Assembly: GCA_026874595.1 (NCBI GenBank)
Contig: CM049307.1
Span: 5,231,579 to 5,295,578 of the forward strand
DNA: 64,000 nucleotides
Direction: 5' to 3'
From: Sipunculus nudus
Taxonomy: Eukaryota; Annelida; Sipuncula; Golfingiida; Sipunculidae
Under the pieces are notes generated by a model, which was given only the letters and a program-made list of their open reading frames with translations, did no database searches and was not told the origin of the DNA. This document shows positions 44,601-55,142 of the stretch, piece after piece (position 1 is the stretch's first letter; each line of letters begins with the position of its first letter). Position numbers and translations under genes: made by a program.

Positions 44601-46043
44601 TTGCAGCCTGTTCAGACTGCTTAAAACTGCATGGTGCAGTGTGACATTGGTTTACTGAGCGATTGTGTCACTGAGAATAATTGACAACAAGGATGTTTTA
44701 ATTATATCTTGTTTTTTGTAGGTGATGGTCATACACTGATTAGTTATTTATGTGCTTCATGTTTTGTTAGCCTTAAAGGTAAAAAAAATGTGAATGGTTA
44801 AATGTTATTTGGAAACACCTTTGTTGTATTTGCGTCACTATTGTACATCTTGAAGATAAAATGTTTCGAGTTACACGTGTGTTAGTCTGTCTTTGAATCA
44901 ATTACAAACAAAAGTTTAACAAACTGATGCTTGCAAGACACAAGTCTGTTTCAGAAATCATATTCATGATAAGGACACTTGAAAGACATGAGAATTTAGC
45001 AGAATTCATGCTGAAGAAAAAATAACAAACTGTAGTATGTAATATAATACAGGTTTTATTTAAACATTATATATGTTAAACTTTATTATTCTACAGTGAT
45101 CATAGATGAATAGCAGGAAACCTGTAACATTAGCTTTCATATTCCATCAATCTTTTTCTTTGTGGAAAAAAAGTACATGTTTTCAAGCAGTGTTTGGGTG
45201 CATGTTCAAAGTCTAAGTAAATTTACCAAGACTGAATACAGAAACATGCAATTACAGATTGTAATAGTATGCCTTATCTGTGAACATAATAAGGTCAATA
45301 CTGAAGTTATGGGCAATCAGTTAAAAATTAAGATGTGCAGTTTGCTCTTATTTGCCAGCATGAACCTCCATTAATTTTCATAAAATGTGCTACATGCCTT
45401 GCCTCAGCAATTGTCTCGTAGGTCTCATACATACTATGGATATTCTGATCAACAGCTTTAGGTGTCATACATACTGTGGTTATCTGATCAGCAGCTACTT
45501 ACCAGTCTTCTGCAACAAAGACCCCCCTCCCCCCTTACCAGTAACAATTTTCTGAATATTAAGAGTGCTTGTTTAGTCATCTTGCTTTAATATTACTCAA
45601 ATAATGTTTTCTATCTTATATTCACACAGAAGCATCACAACACATGCACTTACCATGCAAATTATAACATTTAATATTCATTACTGAATCTCCATTTGAG
45701 AAACTGGAAAAACTGGACAATTATATTTAATGTTTCACATGCTAGCCAGAGCCATATTTCACATACAGATCCCAACATGCAATGTCAAGGCTAATTTAAA
45801 GGGATATCAGCTTTGTTACTAGTAGAATGCATATGACCATGCTGAAGCTTATTTTTAAGGTCTGAAACATTTTATCATTTCCAAGTTCAGGGTAAAGATA
45901 GCAACATTAAAATAGCATTAAACTCAGTTTCAACTGTTCATCAAACTGGAATGCTTGATGATATTTTTTCGTTTTTCATCGTGCCAGTGCTGGTGGCACT
46001 GAATCTGACTAGCTCTGTATCTTCTTTGTTGTTCTTCTGGTCA
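44601..46043 (-). other. BLOC1S2 3' UTR and flank
   Basis: No coding signal. Minus-strand AATAAA hexamers lie at 45082-45087 and 45055-45060 and would end a BLOC1S2 transcript with a UTR near 1 kb. This places the convergent macroH2A and BLOC1S2 transcripts about 9-10 kb apart. Confidence 0.45.
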
Positions 46044-46075
46044 TCACCTCTTCTCAATCTGTTTAAACTTTGCTT
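46044..46075 (-). CDS. BLOC1S2: BLOC1S2 exon 5
   Basis: 32 nt after TTTCAG on the - strand; encodes (E)AKFKQIEKR and TGA at 46046-46044. Too short to be noticed as an open frame; found from the family C-terminus. Confidence 0.92.
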
Positions 46076-49000
46076 CTGAAATGGAAAAAAATAAAAGTTA
46101 ACTCTTTCAGAGTCTTACAGTTTTGTCATTAGGCAATCCCCCACAGATAAATGTCCAGCAATAACATAGTGTGAGGATATTTCCGTTGACACTACTAGTA
46201 ATTTAAACAGAATGCAACACTCTGCCCCAGTAGGGACCAGTGAATCAGAATGTTTGATTCCTGCTCTTGCGAATCACATTTACACGTATGTCCCCAGTAG
46301 TTGCATATTTTTACATTGCTGAAACTGAAGGAAATGTTGGACCTCTGACAGCTGCATTTAAGAATATCATCTGATAGTTCCTGATGGCAAACAATTACTA
46401 CACTAACAATGATGCATGGTTGACCAGGAGTGATGCTCAGCTCCAGTTATTAATTTGAAAGGAACCTTTGTTATGCTTAACATGGACAGTGGTATTGTTA
46501 TTACAGTTTCTTCACCACATACCTGATGCAGTGTTCCAACCATAGCCTAAGATATTCTGCTGCATTCTACTGGTTATAGCAATAACTCAATCAAGTTCTA
46601 AGTTTTAGTGAATGAATATTTAAATATTTTTAGTGAATGAATATTTAAATATAAGCTGCCATAGTGTAATTCTTCAATACTATCCTACGCTCCTGAGGCA
46701 GCGGAAATCTTGCACTTCAAAAGAAGCAACTGATTTCCCCCCTGCCTGCTTTGACCGTTTATGCACTTAAACACCAGGTGGTGCACATGGGCCTTTCTGC
46801 TGAAAAAACTGCTGATGTGACCAGAAGCCAACCAAATGCAAGTCAACAGAGACTCGACAGGCATCAGGCTCCGCCAAGAAACCATGTGTGGGGCAATTCT
46901 CTCTGAGCCTGTGGCCTGTTCAAATGGTCGCCGGGGCAATGAGCTGTCATTCAAAATGAAATGAACAACATTGGCTTCGTGTATTCCTCTCTTGGCTGGT
47001 AAACCCTTTTGTCTTCCAGCACAGGGTCTCATCTGATTGGACCAAACTACAGTGCTCTCCTCTGGTGTAGAGATTCAGGATACAAGGTCATAACAAACAG
47101 TGCTTATGATATAGGTAGTTGGCCTATGGGTAAAGCGCTGTGTAAAGAGCGTAATACTATCCTAAAGCTGTGACAGTTCAAAATCTATACAGTACTAACT
47201 TAAAGGGGTTAATCTGTACAATACAAACTAGACCTGTCACAGTGCAACTTAACACGCAGTAAAACCTTGTTGTGGCAAAGTCATAAAGTCAAAGAAAACT
47301 ACTAGACATCGGAGTTTGGAAAAGTTAGTAATATTTTAACTAAATTTTGGCTGACCCAAACAGATTAATTAACTAATGACACTTTTGAGGTTTTACTGTG
47401 GTACTGACCTAAATAGGTACAAATGAATACAATACTAACCAAGTCGTTTAGAGTATGCATCCAGTCTGTACGCTGCCTGTTCTAGGCTGACAACGCTCTC
47501 CTCTATCTGATCTATCTGTTCTAGGTACGGCTGAAGACTCAGATCTAAATAATCAAATAATGTACACACATTATCTCACAATTACCTTACACTGAACATT
47601 AACATCCCCAATAGAAATATCTTTAATGATACATTGTAGCGATAGCTTATATTAAATGACAAAATTTCATAATGTTACTTATTGGATCATTACCATGCAT
47701 GCAATTCTGGTAATATTTGAGACAGAAATTTAACTTACATCATTTTGATTTGTTTCATAGCTTGGGGTTGGGTTAAATAAAGGTACATTTTGCTGATTTA
47801 TTAACCTTTTTAATATATGGAAACAAAACTTAACATTGCACCATTTACTTCAAAAACAGAGCTTGAATATCTTAATACAACACAGGTTGCTTGATTTAGC
47901 AGTAAAGAGGTGAGACACTGACACTTTTCATTCAGATCCACCATTGCCTTGCTGATTGTTGCTGCTATTTTCTTCATCTCATCATACTTTATAATGGTGG
48001 CTCGGTTCATCTGCTCAAGGAGCTTGTAATCCTCTGCTGTACCTAATAACAAAGACATACCAAACATGATTATTTGTAACTTACCAAAGCATACATAGCC
48101 TTCACTTGCTGCTTATGTATAATTATTTAGTTGAATGAATATTATGATATTCAACAGTGATACCCTGCTCTCTGACATATAACTTAAAATTTAAATCAAG
48201 TGCTAGGGTTTTATATAATTATGCAAACATTTTCAAGACTATACTTTTTGAATATGGTACACTGTTCAGTTTGAGATGAGCCTATATGTATCTGGAGAAT
48301 TTTCTTCAATTTCTGAGTTGTTCAGAGTAAATTGGTTTTAATGAGCTGTAAAGAGATCAGTTTGTGGAATTTTTGTGGTTTATGTTGCTCAGTGATCTCT
48401 TTGTGTAAGTAAAATACCTGTATCTGGATATGATTTTGTAAATTATATTAATGAATCAATTAAAATATAATAATTATCTGTCATGCATTTCCCCAAAGTA
48501 TATCCTAAGTAGACTTATATGTAATAACTACTGTGCATTTCCACTCTGATCTTAAAAACAGTGAGGTTGTTTCATCCTTCAGAGTCATAAAAAAAATCAA
48601 AACAAATGCTTAAATACAGTAACAAGCTTTGCATGGTAAAAATATATATTTTGAATATACATGTATATATTTTAACTTTAAAGGTGGGTTTTTTACATAA
48701 TTACAGGTAAGTTCTCCATGCAAGTACTCGGCTGTCTTTTCAAAAGTTTGTTGACACAACTCTGTAATGTCCGGGGGTGGGGGGTCCTTGACTTCAGTGG
48801 CATCTTCAACTGTAAAAAAAATACAACACTCCTAAATATGGCCACAGATTAGAATTAAACGCTGTTGAGGGAATTTTATTATTTTTTTTCAAAATCTAGC
48901 ATAAATATTTGAGGGCCACATTCGGGGAAAACTGTTTCACAATTGCTGTAAAAGTTGGAAAGGGTGTTCTTCAGCAGAATGTACAAGTTTCTTGTTTTTA

Positions 49001-52000
49001 TGCTCCCATCATAAGATGGGAGTATTATGGTATACCCACAGTCCATCTGTCCATTAACTTTTAGTGTCGCTGCGATAACTTGCCAGGGCTTTGATGGATT
49101 TTCATCAAACTCACCATAACTACTTTCCAACAGATTATTTTGCCTGAGTTCGATTACAGGCAAAATCCACTCATATTTAATAATTAAGGTCACGGGTCAC
49201 AAGGCTACATTGTGGTGTCGCCGTAATAACTTATGAACAATATGAAGGATTTTGATAAACTCATCAGAAATGTCAATAAAGAAAATATCTCACTTGAATT
49301 CGATTTCCAGCAAAATCCACACATATTTAATGAGGTCAGAGATCACCGCATTTTGGTGACTAACCAAAAATCCTATGGATTTTCATGAATTCATTATAAA
49401 TATTTACCAATAGTTTCTCACCTGAATTACATTCTCATCAAAATTCATGCATATTTTATGAGGTCAGAGGGCACCAGATACATGACTGGCATATTATGCA
49501 CATTTGCGGTTCTCTTGTTTCATTCATGTCATTTATCATTTGGGCATTGGTACTTGAAAGGGATACTAAGTCAACCAAATGTGTCCACAGATTCAAATGA
49601 AATCATCAAAACATTAACCACATATTCTGTGAAAATTGTTTTACAGCATAAACATTAACAGTCACTTGGCTATAAATTTTGTTTTGTCCTACTGAAGGGA
49701 GAGCATGAATTGCCATTGATAATTGTCGAAATTCTAATTGTTGGCAATGACATAAGTAGGAACACTACATTGAAATACAAAGTTGTTTTAATCTCTAGCT
49801 TTAAGTTCTACACATAAAAGCCCTGGACATATCTATCTGAAGTGACAGTGCATAACTGGAATAAGGTATCCCGAGACAATTACCCTCCCCCCCCCCCCTT
49901 AAGAGTATGCAAGATTTCAGGCTGAGACACCAATCCACTACTGAGAAAAAGTGCATCAATGTATTCTATAAAACAAAACAGCAGGTGGCACCACCTGTCT
50001 GGTCTACAACAAAGCTATCCAAGACAGATATACATACCAAATTTTCAGGCTGATACATCTATCCACTGCTCAGATATGAACCATTTTTACCCAAAGCAAA
50101 TAGATGGATGGATGCCATTCAAAGACAACTGCAGATGGCCCATCAGTCTTGAATACAAGATGGAGGTATCCAAGATCTATGGACATGGACAATTTCAGGC
50201 CAATACAGCAAATCACTTCTGAGAAATGAGCATTTATTTATTGTGAAAATGGGAAGGTAGGTGGTGCCACCTGTCTGGTCTATGAGAAAACTCTCCATGA
50301 TGTATGTACATGACAAATTCCAGACATATACATTGAACAACTCCTGAGATGAGCAATTTTTACCTAAAGGTAATGTACGTGTGGACGCCACACATAAACA
50401 AATGCAGATGGCGCCAACAGTCTTGAATATGAGATGGAGGTATCCTAGATCTATGGACCAGCACAATTTCAGGCCAATACTACAAATCATTCCTGAGAAA
50501 AGGGCATTAATTTATACTATGAAATTGGGAAGGTAGGTAGTGCTACCTGTCTGGTCTACGAGAATACTCTCAAAGATGTATGTACATGCCAAATTTCAGA
50601 CCAAAACTTTGGACCACTCCCAAAATATGAACAATTTCACCTAAAGCAAATGTATGGATGGAGCCACACACAAAAAAAAAGAAGATGGCACTACCAGTCT
50701 TGAATACAAGATGGAGGTATCAAAATCGATGGACATGCACAATTTCAGCCAAATCTGTCCATTAGTTTTTGACTTATAAAGCTCACAGTACTGTCATTAG
50801 TGGCAATGATTGGGGTATTAAACAGCACAAAAAAAAAAAGAAAGGAAAATATGTAGCTCCACCAGTTCCCAGTACATGACAACTTGATTTTTGGGTCAAT
50901 CCATGCAAGAGTTCTTGAGATATTTAAGAATTTGTGTGGTTCCCCCCCCCCCCCCAAAAAAATGGCCCTATTCAAGGTCACACTCCTAGTGAAGGTCATG
51001 ACCCCATTTTAAATAGGCTTTGTCCTCTCACCCATATCAATGCACATGTAAAGTTTCGTAAAGATTTGTGAAATATTTTTCATGTTTTCTCACCTGAAAG
51101 AAATCTCTGCAGTGGCGGCAGCAGCGGAGCGACTGTGCCTAAACCATAGTATCCAGCCGATCCCCAATTTGTCTAGAGATCCAATGATACATTCAAATTG
51201 TGATCATTATCCTTAAATTATCCTTCCACTGCAGACAATTGTCACAAAGAAAAAGACTGTTTTCTCAGACATAAATTCATTTAATTGTTTTATCCAAATG
51301 ATGGCCATCACTTGGTGGAACTAAACATCATGTACTGAGGCAATTAAACTGTCAAGACAAAAACAGACACACACCTCATGCATTGATAATTGCTTCAGGA
51401 GTGATAGCTGCTGTGTGAACCTTGACGCGCATTTATAGTCTGTTTTGCTCAAGATAAATAGAATGAAGCAACTTTTAAAGGATTGACCCGTGACACGCGT
51501 TACTCTTACTAAACAATAGGTAATATCATGCTCCAACTTTGTTCCTGCTTCATCAACCAATTATCACATTAAGACTGTTTCATGGTGGCCATGTTCTAAT
51601 TGCCCGGGCCAGCAAAATGGATACCAAGCTGGTGAGGACTGCCCTGGAGCCAGTTTTGTTTAATTTTTTTTAACTGACAGCACACTAGCCTTGCAGTTTT
51701 GCTTCACTTTGCCTGTACCTTGTTGGGACATGGCCTATTCATCCGGGATGCATGAAAACATGGCTACAATAAAATAGTCTTATGTTGTAATAGGTCAATG
51801 CAGCAACAGGAACAAAGTTGGAGCTTAATATGCCATATTAATTAATAAGAGAAGACACGAAATTTAGTGTTCTTTTGCTCAAAGAAAACTGACAGATAAG
51901 TCATTAAAGGTCATTGAGGCAGGAACATCATGGCAGCAAAATATGGGATTATATAATTTAATGAGACACGCCCACCTGACAATAATCTTTTTAGATTATT

Positions 52001-52400
52001 GTCACAACACATCTACTGGCACTGATCCTGTTACAGTAAAAAGACTGCAAAATGGACTGTTAGAAAGATTCATCTTATACATGAGGAAATGGTCTTTCTC
52101 CAAACATATATCTTGTCTGTACTATTTGACTATATTACTATTAATATTATGATAGTGCATGGGAACAGAATTTGTCTCTGAATGCTGGAACCAGTCTATG
52201 GAATAGACTTACCCGCATTTCAACAGAGACAAAAAACCGGATAAGATGTGTCTCGGGATTACGATACGGTACATATTGACTCAATATGAAAAGTTGTTTA
52301 TTTTCCAGAGTACATACACAAAATACATTAACATCAACAAAGGGGAATGAGCACTACCTGGCGGGGTGTTCTCGGTTGGCTTCTCTTGTTTATCAGCCAT
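46044..52400 (-). CDS. BLOC1S2: BLOC1S2, BLOC-1 complex subunit 2 (whole gene)
   Basis: Subunit of BLOC-1 and BORC, cytosolic coiled-coil complexes that act in lysosome-related organelle biogenesis and lysosome positioning. Five coding exons on the - strand, 52400-52358, 48809-48705, 48042-47923, 47544-47440 and 46075-46044, give about 134 residues (human 142). Recognisable text: [14 protein letters not shown] (variable N-terminus), [79 protein letters not shown] then KQIEKR. These align almost continuously with human DITELCRDMFSKMATYLTGE, SEDYKLLENMNK, NQKYAGLQPYLDQI and AAYKLDAYSKKLEAKYKKLEKR. All junctions are GT-AG with matching phase. The start ATG has A at -3 and G at +4. Confidence 0.95.
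46686..47153 (+). mobile_element. TACGCTC element, copy 3 (468 bp)
   Basis: Bounded by TACGCTC and GAGCGTA with the 9-bp duplication ATACTATCC at 46677-46685 and 47154-47162. Lies in the last intron of BLOC1S2, between exons 5 and 4. Related to copies at 8815 and 28366. Confidence 0.88.
47440..47544 (-). CDS. BLOC1S2: BLOC1S2 exon 4
   Basis: 105 nt on the - strand, TTTAG|AT to CTTG|GTTAGT. Encodes [20 protein letters not shown] then [14 protein letters not shown], the most conserved coiled-coil part of the family. Confidence 0.95.
47923..48042 (-). CDS. BLOC1S2: BLOC1S2 exon 3
   Basis: 120 nt on the - strand, ATTAG|GT to AAGT|GTCAGT. Encodes [20 protein letters not shown] then [19 protein letters not shown]. 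Confidence 0.95.
48705..48809 (-). CDS. BLOC1S2: BLOC1S2 exon 2
   Basis: 105 nt on the - strand, TTTACAG|TT to ACCT|GTAATT. Encodes [20 protein letters not shown] then [14 protein letters not shown]. The first and last codons are completed to Val and Cys by the neighbouring exons. Confidence 0.93.
48995..49518 (+). repeat. GGGAGTATTATGG interspersed repeat, copy 2
   Basis: Begins TATGCTCCCATCATAAGATG-GGAGTATTATGG, with a CCCATC/GATGGG hairpin at the end, and finishes at GCGGTTCTCTTGTTTC. Related to 31963-32487. Located in BLOC1S2 intron 1. Confidence 0.75.
49950..50995 (-). repeat. Reverse-oriented GGTGGC-box tandem array
   Basis: Minus-strand counterpart of the array at 40425-41140. Degenerate boxes occur near 49984 (GGTGGCACCACC), 50262 (GGTGGTGCCACC), 50407 (GATGGCGCCAAC) and 50538 (GGTAGTGCTACC), about 278 bp per dimer. 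It lies in BLOC1S2 intron 1. Confidence 0.75.
50996..52357 (-). other. BLOC1S2 intron 1, part near exon 1
   Basis: No gene identified. A GC-richer segment at 51085-51169 has a minus-strand AG-like and GT-like boundary and an open frame ([20 protein letters not shown]) but no recognised family. Confidence 0.4.
52358..52400 (-). CDS. BLOC1S2: BLOC1S2 exon 1 (start codon)
   Basis: 43 nt on the - strand; ATG at 52400-52398, encodes [14 protein letters not shown] plus one base, then donor G|GTAGTG. The - strand text CCCCCCAG directly precedes AATGG and could also be a 3' splice site, so a separate 5'-UTR exon is possible. The same frame stays open upstream to an ATG at 52556, through the inverted-repeat arm. 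Confidence 0.85.
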
Positions 52401-52414
52401 TCTGGGGGGTATAA

Positions 52415-53238
52415 GTCGATTTCGGCCGCCGACGATATCGGCCGCCGGCCTCAAATCGACCATATCGGCCGCCAGCGCCCATCGGGCAACCATTTCGGCC
52501 GCAACCCCGACGATGCCACTGCTGGGCCCTGATCTAATTTGGTCAGTCAACCTCATCGGCCGCGACTTGGGCCGCGGGGCACCATTTCGGCCGCCGACGA
52601 TGCCACTTCGGCACTTCTATCATGATTATATCGTATGTTAAAAAACTACGTCAATCAGTACACTGTGCTATTTGTAGAATCCATTTGAAATAAATACATT
52701 TAAACTTCACTTACTTGCTCGGCGATAATTGTTGCTGTGAATAAATGGTCAGTTGTAAGAGTACCCGCCTCGAAGTGCAGGTGGGATAAACCAAGAAACC
52801 TTGACCAGGTATACAAAGAGCACAAGCCTCTAAGAAGCCGGCGGCTAACGCGCTGTCCCGTTTCCCTGCCCGTTCATTTTGTACTCGACTGTGATAGTTG
52901 GAGTAGTAGGTGAGTAGCGTGAGTAGTAATTAATGGAGGTCGAAGTGCAGGTGTGATTACATAAGATATAATCATGATATATATTATGATCGATATATAA
53001 CCAATAAACATTACGATTGAAGTGAAAAGTTTAAAATTATAACATGATCAAACTTAATTAATCGTAGGCCTATATATCAGAGGATATATTAAACATGTTT
53101 ATATACTCATACATCGGTTCGGTACACAGTTAATTAGAAATGCAGCAATTATATACACAAACACACACATGCACATATATAACTATATATAGAGAGAAAG
53201 TATGAAAGTATATATATAACTATATATATAAATATATA

Positions 53239-53331
<93 letters not shown>

Positions 53332-53794
53332 ATAATAATTTTTTTTGGTAGTGTCAATTAATAAAACTTTGGACGATTTGCTTCAAATACGTCACGACAA
53401 TTGAAACCTGGTTTGCTAGCTTTCATATACATTTGTGAACGAAATTACAGGACAAAGTGATGTTCTATATTATTCAATGCAAGTTCGTGTGTTGTAATTC
53501 GATATTTTTACTTACGCATGTTTTCTTATAAATACGACTAATCATATTTTGAATAAATATTTATTTTTATTAAGTCCATCATATTTCTGGTTGAATAAGC
53601 TAGTTCTTATTAGGTAGCCCGGCGGCCGAAATTGTGCCCCGCCACCCAAGTCGAGGCCGGTATGGTTGACTGACCAGAGTCAGGGCCCAGCAGTGGCATT
53701 GTCGGGGTTGCGGCCGAAATGGTTGCCAGGTGGGCGCTGGCGGCCGATTTGGTCCATTTGAGGCCGGCCGATATCGTCGGCGGCCGAAATCGAC
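52415..53794. repeat. CpG-rich inverted repeat beside the BLOC1S2 start (arms ~180 bp)
   Basis: The left arm 52415-52598 (GTCGATTTCGGCCGCCGACG...) is matched on the opposite strand by the right arm 53619-53794 at high identity, separated by about 1 kb of AT-rich sequence that includes a (TA)n tract (53220-53300) and (GA)n. The arms are strings of TTTCGGCCGC boxes. The left arm begins 15 bp from the BLOC1S2 ATG and so forms its promoter or 5' UTR. Confidence 0.85.
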
Positions 53795-53817
53795 CAAATT
53801 CATTTTGGGGTACGGAC

Positions 53818-55142
53818 CTAAACCCGGAAGTCGGATGTCGGATATCGAGTCATATTCCGGTCGGATGCCAAACGGGACGTCGCGCTCGGATGCCATATAT
53901 ACTAGTATATATGTATACTCTGTGCCAACGAACAGAGAAATGATACCTGTGTGTTTACTGAGTAATTTATGTGAGTAAGTACTTAAGCATACACACTTAT
54001 TTTTTTTTTATTAATTTGTCATTTAAAGCTTCTTCCCCTATTTATTAACAAAAAAAGTAACAAAACGACGTCTATATATTCTTAAGAATATTTAACTGTC
54101 TGTAAGATACTGAAAGCCTAAAACAAATATATTTTCAAGTAATTAAATATTTTATTGTTTAAACCTTTTATTGAGGAGTAAGTTTTCATAATTTTGATAC
54201 ATTATATTAACGTTCTTTGTTTGAAGGATATAATATTTAATGAAATAAGTTTTACCCCTTTTTATGCTGCTTTTTTTCGAGGTACATACAATATTATAAA
54301 CCAAATTAATTTAGTGTACGCTGCAATGCACACTTTTTTCTATGCTATTATATTTCAAGAAATAAGTCGGATATTACATTGGATCATGAAAAAAAAAATG
54401 ATTTAAAAAAGAAGAAATTCAATTAAAACAATATATTTTCATACATTTAAAGCCCCCCCCCCCTTTCACACCGGGCCTACGTAGAGTTGCGTAGTACCGA
54501 GTACGCCGACATTAAGCTGCGTACTCATGAAAAAAATGTTGCTACTCGCAGGATTGGCGTTGTCCCTGTGTAGGTTATGCATAGGCTGGTGTACGATAAC
54601 GTATTTCGTCGCACTTGCGTAGGGTTGCGTACTCTTGCTTAGGCATGTCGTACAGTAGCGTACAATAGCGTAGTGTTGCGTACTTTTTGCGTCCATTGCT
54701 CTACGCCGACAGTACGCGAAGAAATTAAACAGGTTTTTTTATTTTGCGTCCATCTCGCGTACCCCTTGCGTCCTTCAGCGTATTGCCACATAGGCCAGGT
54801 AGGCACAGCGAAGGGAAGCGTAAGCTTAGCGTAATCGGTACCCCGCACTACTCAGCTATACGTAGGCACGGTGTGAAAGGGGCTTTAATTGCTTCGTATG
54901 CAGCTGAAAATTAATTATTCTTTACTAAAATCTGGAATAAAAGATCGATATCTAAAAAACTCATTTTTGTGGAGGCCTATCAGGGACAGGTATAACCATG
55001 ATAATTCACATCAAAAATACACAATTTTTTGTTTACTGGTAGATAATAGGCCCCACATGGCATCCGAGATTGACGTCCGGTTCGGCATTCAACTTGGCAT
55101 CCAATATCCATGCAATATCCGACTTTCCACATCAAAGGTTTA
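53818..55142. repeat. Second inverted repeat (arms ~80 bp) around a TTAA element
   Basis: Arm 53818-53894 (AAGTCGGAT...CGGATGCCA) pairs with 55057-55142 on the other strand (TGGCATCCGA...GACTTTCC), with moderate divergence. It lies directly next to the 52415-53794 repeat and encloses the TTAA-flanked MITE at 54451-54884. Confidence 0.65.
54451..54884. mobile_element. 434-bp MITE with TTAA target duplications
   Basis: Begins AGCCCC-n-TTTCACACCGGGCCTACG and ends CGTAGGCACGGTGTGAAAGG-GGCT, about 28-bp inverted repeats apart from an expanded C run at the left. Both ends abut TTAA (54447-54450 and 54885-54888). The interior is full of GCGTA/TACGC pentamers. A TTAA duplication suggests the piggyBac or Kolobok class; no transposase is present. 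Confidence 0.82.

Noticed and set aside
51085-51169. Exon-like minus-strand segment ([20 protein letters not shown]) in BLOC1S2 intron 1
   Set aside because: It has plausible AG and GT boundaries, but no family match, and including it would break the BLOC1S2 alignment.
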